This document shows, piece after piece, positions 54,777 to 63,124 of a stretch of 64,000 nt of DNA. Under the pieces are notes generated by a model. The model was not told the DNA's origin and did no database searches. It was given only the letters and a program-made list of their open reading frames with translations. Position numbers and translations under genes: made by a program. Position 1 is the first letter of the stretch. Every line of letters begins with the position of its first letter. The DNA is from Paenibacillus montaniterrae (GTDB taxonomy: Bacteria; Bacillota; Bacilli; Paenibacillales; Paenibacillaceae): assembly GCF_018403185.1 (NCBI RefSeq), contig NZ_BOSE01000001.1, positions 930,001 to 994,000 of the forward strand, given 5' to 3'.

Positions 54777-56618
54777 TTACCGAAGAGAATTTTTCAGTTC
54801 ACGTTCTAGGGAAATAATCTCAATACCTAATTGCGCTGCCAAGATTGCGTCCCCAGCACGTTCGGCACGCATCATCTGCTCTTTCTTTTTCTCGATTTCA
54901 CGCAGCCTAGGAACCTTTTGAATGTCTTGAATCCAAGCATTCATTATATCCTCGTCAAAAGGAAACCCTCCGTCCATCATAAGCAGCTCTGTTGCCGTCC
55001 GCTCCAAAGCTTCATCCTCCAAGGTGGAAATGAAACGCGCAGCATCAGCATCATAGCCCGAAGCGTAGTATGCATACAAATATGCAGCAATCGCTTCATG
55101 ATTCGGAATATTAAAGGCATCACCTAATTGTTCGTGAACTGCCAATGCGACATCTCTATTTCTCATCATCACATTGAGCAAACGGCGTTCTGCATTAACA
55201 TATGCAGGAAGCACGGTCGAGCTTCTCTCGGTTTTCCGTTTTTCATTCCTACCATTATTCCACGAAAATTGGTTATTATCCCTTTGGTCCTTTAAATTTT
55301 GTTGCTGCAGTCGAAATTCATGGCAGTCCTGCTTTAAAGCATCTAAAGAAATATCGAATTCCTTTGCCAATTCCTTTAGATGAATTTCTCTTTCTGTCGA
55401 TGAATCAAGCTCTGCCACAATTTTTACCGCTTCGACGATATATTGATTCCGATCTTCTTCTCTTGACAGTATATGGTTTTTTCGTGAATATATAAGCTTG
55501 AATTTTGTTATAGATACGGCTTGTTCGATCACTTCATACCGAAACGCATCCGTGCCATGGCTCTTAATATATTCATCAGGGTCCATTCCTTTAGGAAGAA
55601 GAGCTACAAGCACCTTTAATCCTACCCGCTCCAGCATAGGAATTGCTTTGTAAGCTGCGGCTTGGCCTGCGCTGTCTCCGTCATAGCAAATAATAATTTC
55701 ATCGCCATGACGCTTAAGCAGCATGCAATGCTCCTCCGTCAATGCTGTCCCTAAAGTTGCAACTCCATTTTGAACATCTGCTGACCATGCCTTTATGACA
55801 TCCATATAGCCTTCGAAGAGTACAATTTGCTTCGCTTTTTTAATTGCCGGTCTAGCAAAATTCAAATTATAGAGCATTTTGCTTTTTGTAAACAGCATCG
55901 TCTCTGGAGAATTTAAATATTTCGGCTGTCCCTCGCCGATTATTCTGCCACCAAATGCGATAGCCTTGCCATTTTTGTCCCAAATCGGAAACATAATTCG
56001 ATTTCGGAAACGGTCAAAATAGCCCTCAGCTTCATTTTTGGCAGAAATTAAGCCACCCTTCTCTAACAGCTTCGGGTCAAATTCTCGATTCATTAGAAAT
56101 CGAGTCAACACATCCCAATCACCGGGCGCATAACCGATCATAAACTGATCAATCAGCTTATCCGTCAATCCTCGCTCAATCAAATAGCGCTTTGCTTCAT
56201 CACCTTGTCGTGTATTGTTCAATATATAATGATAGAACTTTACAGCGAGCTCATGTGCCTCTATGATTTTATTGCGAACATTGTCTTGATCATGAGAGTG
56301 ACCACCTACGTTAGAAGACCAGGTGACTGGAATTCCAGCATCCTCCGCAAGCGTTCGAACAGCTTCCGGAAATGTATATCCCTCCATTTCTTCGACGAAT
56401 CGAATAACGTTACCACCTTTACCACAGCCATAGCAATAAAAAATCTGAAGTTCGGGAGTAACCGTGAATGAAGGAGTCTTTTCAGAATGAAAAGGGCATA
56501 ACCCCTTCATGTATTTCCCTTGCTTAGTCAGGTGTACATATTTACCGACTACTTCTACGATGTCATGGTGATTCCGGACTGCATCAATTACTTCATCTGG
56601 TATTAACTCTCCAGCCAT
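54777..56618 (-). CDS. dnaG: DNA primase DnaG
   Basis: Makes RNA primers at the replication fork. The 613-residue protein has the N-terminal CHC2 zinc finger (CPFHSEKTPSFTVTPELQIF, then YCYGCGKGG), the RNA polymerase core with FGGRIIGEGQPKYLNSPET and the TOPRIM acidic motifs (VLFEGYMDVIKAW, IICYDGDSAG), and a C-terminal helicase-interaction region. An ATG with AAGGTGATG upstream starts it. Confidence 0.97.
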   Translation of the reverse strand: MAGELIPDEVIDAVRNHHDIVEVVGKYVHLTKQGKYMKGLCPFHSEKTPSFTVTPELQIFYCYGCGKGGNVIRFVEEMEGYTFPEAVRTLAEDAGIPVTWSSNVGGHSHDQDNVRNKIIEAHELAVKFYHYILNNTRQGDEAKRYLIERGLTDKLIDQFMIGYAPGDWDVLTRFLMNREFDPKLLEKGGLISAKNEAEGYFDRFRNRIMFPIWDKNGKAIAFGGRIIGEGQPKYLNSPETMLFTKSKMLYNLNFARPAIKKAKQIVLFEGYMDVIKAWSADVQNGVATLGTALTEEHCMLLKRHGDEIIICYDGDSAGQAAAYKAIPMLERVGLKVLVALLPKGMDPDEYIKSHGTDAFRYEVIEQAVSITKFKLIYSRKNHILSREEDRNQYIVEAVKIVAELDSSTEREIHLKELAKEFDISLDALKQDCHEFRLQQQNLKDQRDNNQFSWNNGRNEKRKTERSSTVLPAYVNAERRLLNVMMRNRDVALAVHEQLGDAFNIPNHEAIAAYLYAYYASGYDADAARFISTLEDEALERTATELLMMDGGFPFDEDIMNAWIQDIQKVPRLREIEKKKEQMMRAERAGDAILAAQLGIEIISLERELKNSLR

Positions 56619-56659
56619 TTTACATCACCTTCAAAATTGTAGCACAATAATATTATTCG

Positions 56660-57115
56660 CTAAACTTCACGTTTCTCCTGCTTTTCTTGCAAAAGTTTTG
56701 TCAAGTTTTGTTGAAATCTTTTGCGGTCATCGTCAGTTAACGGCCGCGGCCCTTTAGTTCGGGCGCCTTGCCGCCGCCTTTTGGCAAATTCGGCACGCCG
56801 CTCCAGCAAGTAATCAATATTGTCGTCGGTATAGGTTTCGCCGCGAAAAGAAAGCGTATAGGCATGCTTGGCAATAGCGAGACAAGCAAGCCCAAAATCC
56901 TGAGTAATGACCAGATCGCCAGCCTTCACCTTGTTGGCGATAAACATATCCGCCGATTGGCTGCTGCGATCCACCTGAACCGTTTCAACGCCTTCCACCT
57001 GAGGCAAGCGATGATCAAATGAAGCGACCATGCAAACTGGAGTCGAAAAGATGCGGGCCGTCGCGATAATTTCGCTTTTAACCGGACATGCATCACCATC
57101 CACAATAATTTTCAA
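56660..57115 (-). CDS. YaiI/YqxD family protein (DUF188)
   Basis: A 151-residue DUF188 protein: KIIVDGDACPVKSEIIATA at the start and DQVITQDFGLA-like DLVITQDFGLACLA in the centre, with a PIN-like fold expected and a basic C-terminus. The start is TTG directly before the conserved KIIVDGDACP, with AGAGAGG eight bases upstream; the open frame adds 14 codons without support. Position next to dnaG matches yqxD of B. subtilis. Confidence 0.9.
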   Translation of the reverse strand: MKIIVDGDACPVKSEIIATARIFSTPVCMVASFDHRLPQVEGVETVQVDRSSQSADMFIANKVKAGDLVITQDFGLACLAIAKHAYTLSFRGETYTDDNIDYLLERRAEFAKRRRQGARTKGPRPLTDDDRKRFQQNLTKLLQEKQEKREV

Positions 57116-57207
57116 CTCAAACACCTCTCTTTGGCAGCTTGTAGGCTGGCTTGTCATTTGGATACTAAATATTATATACGCTACGCTGGCGAAAAATCCT
57201 TTATTTA

Positions 57208-58023
57208 TTATGCTTGCTTCACTTTTTCCATAATGAGGCTTGCCGTTTCCTCAACTGCACGATGGGACACATCAATTACTGTACACTGCAATTTCTTCAT
57301 AATCGTTTCAGCATAGTCCAGCTCGAGTTCAATACGATCCGTTGTCGCATAGGAAGCCGTATCCGGCAAGCCAAGCGCCTTTAAGCGCTCCTTGCGAATA
57401 ATATTTAAATAATTGACGTTAATCGTCAAGCCGATAATTTTGGAGCGCGGCACCTGAAACAGCTCCTCCGGCGGCTTGATTTCAGGCACGAGCGGCACAT
57501 TGGCCACTTTAAACTTTTGGTGAGCCAAGTACATGGAAAGCGGAGTTTTCGATGTTCGCGATACGCCGACGAGCACAATGTCGGCCTTTTTAACACCGGA
57601 TGGGTCACGCGCATCATCATAGCGCACGGCAAACTCGACCGCCTCCACCTTTTTGAAATAATCAGCGTCAAGCACGTGATTCAAGCCAGGCTCTTGACGC
57701 GATTTTCTGCCCGTGCGAAGCTCCAGCATTTCAATCAGAGAGCCCAGTAGATCAATCGCCTGAATGTCATACTGCTCTGCGAGCAGACGCATATGCTCAC
57801 GCAGCTCGGGAATAACAAGCGTATACATCACGATCGCATCAAGCTGCTTCACCTTCATCGCAATTCCTTCAAGCACAGTTTTGCTAGTGACGAAAGGCGC
57901 CCTGCGAATATCCGTATGAATAGGGTGAAACTGAGCCAACGCCGCCCGAACCACATATTCCCCTGTATCCCCTGCTGCGTCCGACACAACATACACAATA
58001 ACATCCGACTCTCTACTCATCAT
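57208..58023 (-). CDS. Pyruvate, phosphate dikinase regulatory protein-like kinase/phosphorylase
   Basis: DUF299-family bifunctional protein that phosphorylates and dephosphorylates a target such as PPDK or PEP synthase. The 271-residue protein has YVVSDAAGDTGEYVVRAALA at the N-terminus, the P-loop-like GVSRTSKTPLSMYLAHQ and VPLVPEIKPPEELF. B. subtilis YqfL is the local counterpart. Start ATG at 58023 or the next codon; GGGAG lies upstream. The usual upstream gene ccpN is absent, and a repeat array takes its place. Confidence 0.9.
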   Translation of the reverse strand: MMSRESDVIVYVVSDAAGDTGEYVVRAALAQFHPIHTDIRRAPFVTSKTVLEGIAMKVKQLDAIVMYTLVIPELREHMRLLAEQYDIQAIDLLGSLIEMLELRTGRKSRQEPGLNHVLDADYFKKVEAVEFAVRYDDARDPSGVKKADIVLVGVSRTSKTPLSMYLAHQKFKVANVPLVPEIKPPEELFQVPRSKIIGLTINVNYLNIIRKERLKALGLPDTASYATTDRIELELDYAETIMKKLQCTVIDVSHRAVEETASLIMEKVKQA

Positions 58024-58065
58024 TAAAGCTCCCATCTATTAAAAAATTTTTAACGCTGACTCAAC

Positions 58066-58105
58066 GCTCCGGAGCAATGCATCCTACAGTCGCTTTTTAA
58101 ATCAG
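58066..58105 (-). repeat. Partial second copy of element B (locus 2)
   Basis: About 40 bases duplicating the outer part of the neighbouring element B: GCTCCGGAGCAATGC and GTCGCTTTTTAAATC recur 41 bases further on. Confidence 0.75.
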
Positions 58106-58106
58106 C

Positions 58107-58225
58107 GCTCCGGAGCAAAGCATTCCTCCAGTCGCTTTTTAAATCGTAATGCTCTTATTTAAATTTTTTAAGGTTGCATTACGATGTTAAAGGCGACCCT
58201 CTTCGTTTTCCGGATGCATTGCTCC
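58107..58225 (-). repeat. Repeat element B (locus 2)
   Basis: Reverse-complement relative of the B copies at 29.8-30.1 kb. GGAGCAAAGCATTCC pairs with GGATGCATTGCTCC, GTCGC with GGCGAC, and ATCGTAATGC with GCATTACGAT. The two ends GCTCCGnAGCGCTGAT match between loci. Confidence 0.9.
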
Positions 58226-58235
58226 TCTTTGCAGC

Positions 58236-58386
58236 CAGGACCAAGAAGCTTGGGCGATAGTAGAAAGCGAGGAGCGCTAGCTGCGGCACAAGCTACGTGA
58301 GCACCGCAGCTTTCGGTAGCGTGACATATTCGACGTCGACTATGCTACAATGCTAAGCATCGCCATCAAAGTCCAGCTTTTTAAAC
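58236..58386 (-). repeat. Repeat element A, copy lacking one terminal repeat (locus 2)
   Basis: Begins at CAGGACC beside element B and ends with CCAGCTTTTTAAAC. The terminal repeat on the B side is missing, exactly as in the locus 1 copy that touches B. Confidence 0.88.
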
Positions 58387-58402
58387 CACCCCTTCCAATC
58401 GA

Positions 58403-58571
58403 GTTTAAAAAGCTGGGCTTTCAGGACCAACAAGCTTGGACGCTAGTAGAAAATGAGGAGCGCAGCGTAGATAGACCTACGTGAGCACCGGAATTTTCGC
58501 TAGCGTTCAAGATTCGCCGTCGACTAAGCTACATAGAAGCAACATCGTCATCAAAGTCCAGCTTTTTAAAC
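58403..58571 (-). repeat. Repeat element A, complete copy (locus 2)
   Basis: A 169-bp unit bounded by perfect 14-bp inverted repeats GTTTAAAAAGCTGG and CCAGCTTTTTAAAC. Confidence 0.92.
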
Positions 58572-58587
58572 AACCCCTTCCAATCGA

Positions 58588-58757
58588 GTTTAAAAAGCTG
58601 GGCTTTCAGGACCAAGAAGCTTGGACGCTAGTAGAAAACGAGGAGCGCAGCGTAGAGCAGAGCTACGTGAGCACCGCAGTTTTCGCTAGCGTTCAAGATT
58701 CGCCGTCGACTAAGCTACATAGAAGCAACATCGTCATCAAAGTCCAGCTTTTTAAAC
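58588..58757 (-). repeat. Repeat element A, complete copy next to glyS (locus 2)
   Basis: A 170-bp unit with the same perfect 14-bp inverted repeats, nearly identical to the neighbouring copy at a 185-bp period. It ends five bases from the glyS stop. Together these repeats fill the 58036-58762 gap. Confidence 0.92.
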
Positions 58758-58762
58758 TACCT

Positions 58763-60847
58763 CTAAGCCCAGACTAATTTTGATAGATCTGCTATTGCTG
58801 ATACATCATCAGCAATTACCGCAAGTGTAGCGAGACGGTTTTGCTTCACTGCCTCGTCCTCTGCCATAACCATTACAGAATCGAAGTAAGCGACAATTGG
58901 TTCGCGCAGGCTTGCCAATTTCTCATATGCGCTCTCTACATCGCGTGCTGCCATCGCTTCGACAAAGCTGCTATGAATAGCGGCCCAAGTGTTATACAGA
59001 TTACGCTCTGTTTCCTCTTGGAACAGTTCAGGATTTACTTGCTTGCTTTCTGCTTTCGCTGCTAGATTGCAGACGCGGTTGAACGCTTCTACATTGCTCT
59101 TGAAGCTAGCTTTATTGACATCCTGCAATTGCGCTGCCAGCAGTTCCGCACGCTTCTTGGTCAATTGCAAATCAGTAAAGCCTGCTTCCATAACAGCATC
59201 GATAACATCATATTTGGCTCCGTGCTCGCCTAGCCAGTTTTTAACGCGAAGCGCAAAGAAATCTTGCAAATCTTTGCTGATTTCCTGCGAGCTGCGTTTC
59301 GTACCGCGCTCTGCATGGACCGTCAAGCATAGCTCAAACAGCTCGGTCAAGGACATTGGCAAATTATGCGCCAGCAATATTTGTACTATGCCTGCCGCTT
59401 GACGGCGAAGTGCATACGGATCCTGCGAGCCAGTTGGCACGATGCCAATTGAGAAACAGCCTACAATTGTATCGATTTTGTCCGCAAGACTGACGATTGC
59501 ACCGACCAACTGCGAAGGCACTGCATCACCGGCAAAGCGCGGCTGATAATGCTCGTTAATCGCTTTTGCCACTTCGGCATCCTCACCAAGACGCGAAGCA
59601 TAATCCTCACCCATAATGCCTTGTAGCTCCGGGAACTCGTAAACCATTTGTGATACGAGGTCGAATTTGCAAATGGCTGCTGCACGCTCCACCTTATCCT
59701 GAACGCTTTGCCCAACTGCAAGCTTCGAGGAAATAAGCGATGCTGTGCGAGTAACGCGACGCACCTTGTCGCCAACAGAGCCCAGCTCCTCGTGATAAAC
59801 GATGTTCTCCAGCTTGGCAAGCGCATCCTCAATCGTAAGCTTGTGATCTTCTTCATAGAAAAACTTCGCATCCGACAAGCGCGCACGAAGCACCTTCTCA
59901 TTACCCTTTGCTACGATATCCAGCGAGCGCTGATCCCCGTTGCGCACGGTTACGAAATATGGCAGCAGCTTTCCTTCCTGATCAAGCACCGGGAAGTAGC
60001 GCTGATGCTCGCGCATTGAAGTAATCAAAACCTCCTGCGGAATGTTCAGGAACGATTCCTCGAAGGTGCCGAACAACGTGCTTGGATATTCGACAAGGAA
60101 TAGAACTTCCTCAAGCAAATCCTCTTTAACTGCAATTTTCCAGTCTTTTTGTGCAGCCAGCTCCTCGATCTGCTTCACAATTAAGGCTTCCCGCTCCGCG
60201 ACATCGACAATAACAAACTGCTCACGCAGCTTTTCTGCATAGTCGCTTGCTGCAGCCAAGCTTGTCTCTGAGCCAAGGAAACGATGTCCGCGCGAAATGC
60301 GACCGCTTGCTACCCCTGCCAGCTCAAATGGCACGACATCATGACCATATAAAGCAACAAGCCAGCGAATTGGACGAACAAAACGCATTTCATAGCTGCC
60401 CCAGCGCATATTTTTCGGGAAAGACATAGATTGAATCACATCAACAAAGCCTTGTGCAAGCAAACTGGATGTTTCGACACCGATGCTGCTTTTTTTCGCA
60501 TACACATATTCAACGCCAGCCAGCTCCTTGAAGTACAATGCCTCCGGCTCCACGCCTTGGCTGCGGGCAAAGCCTAGTGCAGCCTTGCTCCAATTGCCGT
60601 TTTCATCCTGGGCAATTTTGCGAGAAGGCCCCTTTGCTTCCTCTTCAATATCTGCTTGTTTTTCCGCAACACCAGTCACTAATATTGCTAAACGGCGAGG
60701 TGTAGCATAGGACTGAATCCGTTCAAAGGAAATGCGCTGCTCTTCCAGCCATTTTTCATATTTTTGCTGCAATTGCTCCATCGCATCGCGCACAAAACGA
60801 GCCGGCACTTCTTCCAAACCAATTTCCAGCAGTAGATCTTTTGCCAT
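58763..60847 (-). CDS. glyS: Glycyl-tRNA synthetase beta subunit
   Basis: Large subunit of the alpha2beta2 bacterial glycyl-tRNA synthetase. The 694-residue protein begins with LLLEIGLEEVPARFVRDAM, typical of GlyS, has an HD-like region with YEFPELQGIMGEDYASRLGE and ends in a DALR anticodon-binding domain (VMVMAEDEAVKQNRLATL). It starts one base after glyQ. Repeat element A follows the stop directly. Confidence 0.97.
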   Translation of the reverse strand: MAKDLLLEIGLEEVPARFVRDAMEQLQQKYEKWLEEQRISFERIQSYATPRRLAILVTGVAEKQADIEEEAKGPSRKIAQDENGNWSKAALGFARSQGVEPEALYFKELAGVEYVYAKKSSIGVETSSLLAQGFVDVIQSMSFPKNMRWGSYEMRFVRPIRWLVALYGHDVVPFELAGVASGRISRGHRFLGSETSLAAASDYAEKLREQFVIVDVAEREALIVKQIEELAAQKDWKIAVKEDLLEEVLFLVEYPSTLFGTFEESFLNIPQEVLITSMREHQRYFPVLDQEGKLLPYFVTVRNGDQRSLDIVAKGNEKVLRARLSDAKFFYEEDHKLTIEDALAKLENIVYHEELGSVGDKVRRVTRTASLISSKLAVGQSVQDKVERAAAICKFDLVSQMVYEFPELQGIMGEDYASRLGEDAEVAKAINEHYQPRFAGDAVPSQLVGAIVSLADKIDTIVGCFSIGIVPTGSQDPYALRRQAAGIVQILLAHNLPMSLTELFELCLTVHAERGTKRSSQEISKDLQDFFALRVKNWLGEHGAKYDVIDAVMEAGFTDLQLTKKRAELLAAQLQDVNKASFKSNVEAFNRVCNLAAKAESKQVNPELFQEETERNLYNTWAAIHSSFVEAMAARDVESAYEKLASLREPIVAYFDSVMVMAEDEAVKQNRLATLAVIADDVSAIADLSKLVWA

Positions 60848-60848
60848 C

Positions 60849-61727
60849 TTATTTCTCTCCTTTCTTCAGCAGCGGGAAACCTAGTCTTTCACGCTCTTCC
60901 AGGTAGGTTGTCGCAATGGAACGAGCCAGATTGCGGACACGGGCAATATAGCCTGTACGCTCAGTTACGCTGATTGCGCCGCGCGCGTCAAGCAGGTTGA
61001 ACGTATGCGAGCATTTCAACACGTAGTCATAGGCAGGAAATACTAGATGCTGCTCCATCGTTTTCTTTGCTTCTTCCTCGTACATGTTGAATAGCGAGAA
61101 AAGCATAGCTGAATCAGAAGTTTCAAATGTATATTTGGAATGCTCGAACTCCGGCTGATGGAATACATCTCCGTACGTTACGCCATCTACCCATTCCAGC
61201 TCGTATACATTTTCCTTTTGCTGAATATAGGAAGCCAAACGCTCCATGCCATACGTAATTTCTACTGCGACCGGATGCATATCAATACCGCCTACTTGCT
61301 GGAAGTAAGTAAACTGGGTAATTTCCATGCCATCCAGCCATACCTCCCAGCCTAATCCCCAAGCACCCAATGTTGGAGATTCCCAGTTGTCCTCAACAAA
61401 GCGAATATCATGATCCTTGGCATCAATGCCCAGGCGCTTCAAGCTTTCCAGATAAAGCTCCTGAATGTTGTCTGGCGACGGCTTGAGAATAACCTGAAAC
61501 TGATGATGCTGATATAGACGATTCGGGTTATCGCCATAGCGTCCATCGGCTGGACGACGGGACGGCTCTACATAAGCGACGTTCCACGGCTCCGGCCCAA
61601 TTGAACGTAGAAATGTCATCGGATTCATCGTGCCCGCGCCTTTTTCCACATCATACGGCTGCACGAGAATACAATTTTGCTCAGCCCAAAACTGCTGCAG
61701 CGTTAAAATCATGCCTTGAAAATTCAT
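60849..61727 (-). CDS. glyQ: Glycyl-tRNA synthetase alpha subunit
   Basis: Catalytic class II subunit. The 292-residue protein begins [20 protein letters not shown] and has [20 protein letters not shown], the class II motifs [20 protein letters not shown] and [27 protein letters not shown] lies upstream of the ATG; an 18-codon extension enters the leader. Controlled by a T-box. Confidence 0.97.
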   Translation of the reverse strand: MNFQGMILTLQQFWAEQNCILVQPYDVEKGAGTMNPMTFLRSIGPEPWNVAYVEPSRRPADGRYGDNPNRLYQHHQFQVILKPSPDNIQELYLESLKRLGIDAKDHDIRFVEDNWESPTLGAWGLGWEVWLDGMEITQFTYFQQVGGIDMHPVAVEITYGMERLASYIQQKENVYELEWVDGVTYGDVFHQPEFEHSKYTFETSDSAMLFSLFNMYEEEAKKTMEQHLVFPAYDYVLKCSHTFNLLDARGAISVTERTGYIARVRNLARSIATTYLEERERLGFPLLKKGEK

Positions 61728-61811
61728 TCCTCTACAACTCCTTTGTAAGTTCGCTTCTAAAAAGCTTGGCTTTTTGAGCATCCTCTTATATTTGAACAGG
61801 CTTATCAGGCA

Positions 61812-62033
61812 AAATAAAAAACTCCCGCCCTACGCCTGTTCCCAGACGTAGGGACGAGAGTATATTCCCGCGGTTCCACCCTACTTGATTATTCAGATAC
61901 GAATAATCCACTTTCACTCGATAGGCTCCAGAGCGCCATGCAGCATGCTCAGACCCCGCCAGGCTTTCACCATCCCCGGCTCGCTTTTGGGCGAATTCAT
62001 GTACAATTCTCTTTCACAGCCACTTATTGAACT
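61812..62033 (-). promoter_or_regulatory. T-box leader of glyQS
   Basis: Minus strand shows antiterminator GGGTGGAACCGCGGG, terminator stem CCCTACG...CGTAGGGCGGGAG followed by TTTTTT, stem I loop element GGATGGTGAAAGCC and a candidate specifier GGC at 61935-61937 before GCTCTGGAG. GGC is a glycine codon, so uncharged tRNA-Gly should turn the operon on. Confidence 0.92.
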
Positions 62034-62039
62034 TCTCAT

Positions 62040-62068
62040 ATTTTATTCAACTCTGACAAGAATGTCAA
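62040..62068 (-). promoter_or_regulatory. SigA promoter of the glyQS T-box transcript
   Basis: Minus-strand TTGACA and TAAAAT with 17-base spacing. The -35 element overlaps the recO stop codon, so the promoter is embedded in the end of recO. Confidence 0.8.
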
Positions 62069-62808
62069 ACTAATTTGCCTAAATTATCTAAGAAGCTGCG
62101 CGTTTTAAATTTTATGCCTAGCTGCATGTCAATTAATTGGCGGATTAAACCGCTCACCTCCTGCTTTGTCTCAGGAGATAAATTAATATTGCCGACTTGA
62201 CGCAAATCAAGACGTTTGAATAAGCGCAGCAGCTTCAATGCCGTCTCACTTACTGTAAGTAAGGAAGCATCCTGTGCTGCGCATCTGGAGCATACAATTC
62301 CGCCTGCGTAGCTTGAAAGCTTAAAGGGCCCAACATGATTGCCGCAATGTATGCATTCCTCTACAATGGGGCTGTAGCCGCTCATCATCAGCATTTTCAT
62401 TTCAAAAATGGCGGTGAGCACAACTACGTCCTTGCCTTCCATCAGCGCTGCAAAGCAAGCCTTTAGCTGCTCGAAATGAACCAGCCCTATCTCTTCATCG
62501 GCTATGCAGCGATCAATAAGCTCGGCGATATAAGAGGCATGTGCGGCAAGATCAAGGTCGGAACGCAGCAAATGATTAGAAGCAATTAATTCACCATGCT
62601 GCAGCGTACCTAAACCAGTCTGTCGTGTATAGCTGTACTCTCCATATGTAAAAGGCTGCGCAAGCGAGGCGTGCTTGCTGCGAACCTTTCTCGCACCCCG
62701 TACGAGAACACCAGCCTTGCCGCTATTATTCGTTATAAGTGTCACGATTTTATGATTTTCACCATAATCAACTGTTCGAACAACGATACCTTCCACGCGA
62801 TAAAGCAT
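62065..62808 (-). CDS. recO: DNA repair protein RecO
   Basis: Recombination mediator that helps load RecA. The 247-residue protein has an N-terminal OB fold (YRVEGIVVRTVDYGENHKIV), a helical middle and a zinc finger (CIHCGNHVGPFKLSSYAGGI, then VCSRCA). Its position between yqzL and glyQ is standard. The ATG has GGGGGAAA upstream. Confidence 0.96.
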   Translation of the reverse strand: MLYRVEGIVVRTVDYGENHKIVTLITNNSGKAGVLVRGARKVRSKHASLAQPFTYGEYSYTRQTGLGTLQHGELIASNHLLRSDLDLAAHASYIAELIDRCIADEEIGLVHFEQLKACFAALMEGKDVVVLTAIFEMKMLMMSGYSPIVEECIHCGNHVGPFKLSSYAGGIVCSRCAAQDASLLTVSETALKLLRLFKRLDLRQVGNINLSPETKQEVSGLIRQLIDMQLGIKFKTRSFLDNLGKLV

Positions 62809-62854
62809 GTCATTTCCCCCAACTTGACTTGCGACGATTAGCAGCAGTTAGAGG

Positions 62855-63010
62855 TTATTCTACTCCCTCCAGGGGCAGCTCTTCTTCATCATCACCCAGA
62901 CCTACTGCCACGGTATCGATCGAATCTCTAAATCGCTCCACTTCCTTGTAGAGTAAATAAGATTCGACATCCCCGGTTAACGCAAAATATTTCCACGAAA
63001 AATCCTTCAT
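62855..63010 (-). CDS. yqzL: YqzL-family small protein
   Basis: A 51-residue protein with the YqzL pattern MKDFSWKYFALTGDVESYLLYKEVE, followed by an acidic tail. It lies between era and recO, as in B. subtilis. AAAGGATGG lies upstream of the ATG. Function unknown. Confidence 0.88.
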   Translation of the reverse strand: MKDFSWKYFALTGDVESYLLYKEVERFRDSIDTVAVGLGDDEEELPLEGVE

Positions 63011-63124
63011 TCGTATCCATCCTTTCCGCCTCGGAAATGCAACTCCAGATGGTAATAGGATGAACACTCTTAAGAATTATATCCGTAGCAAAAATTACTG
63101 CTTTCTCAAGCTTGACTTTTGTGT

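Noticed and set aside
58036..58064. Promoter for the ppsR-like gene (TTGAGT, 17 bases, TAATAG on the minus strand)
   Set aside because: The -10 would lie only about 13 bases before the start codon, leaving no room for the ribosome site seen there.
58481..58777. 98-codon plus-strand reading frame over the A repeats
   Set aside because: It has no ribosome site, consists of two tandem repeat translations and ends inside glyS; equivalent frames in other copies are shifted. It is reported as a finding, not annotated as a gene.
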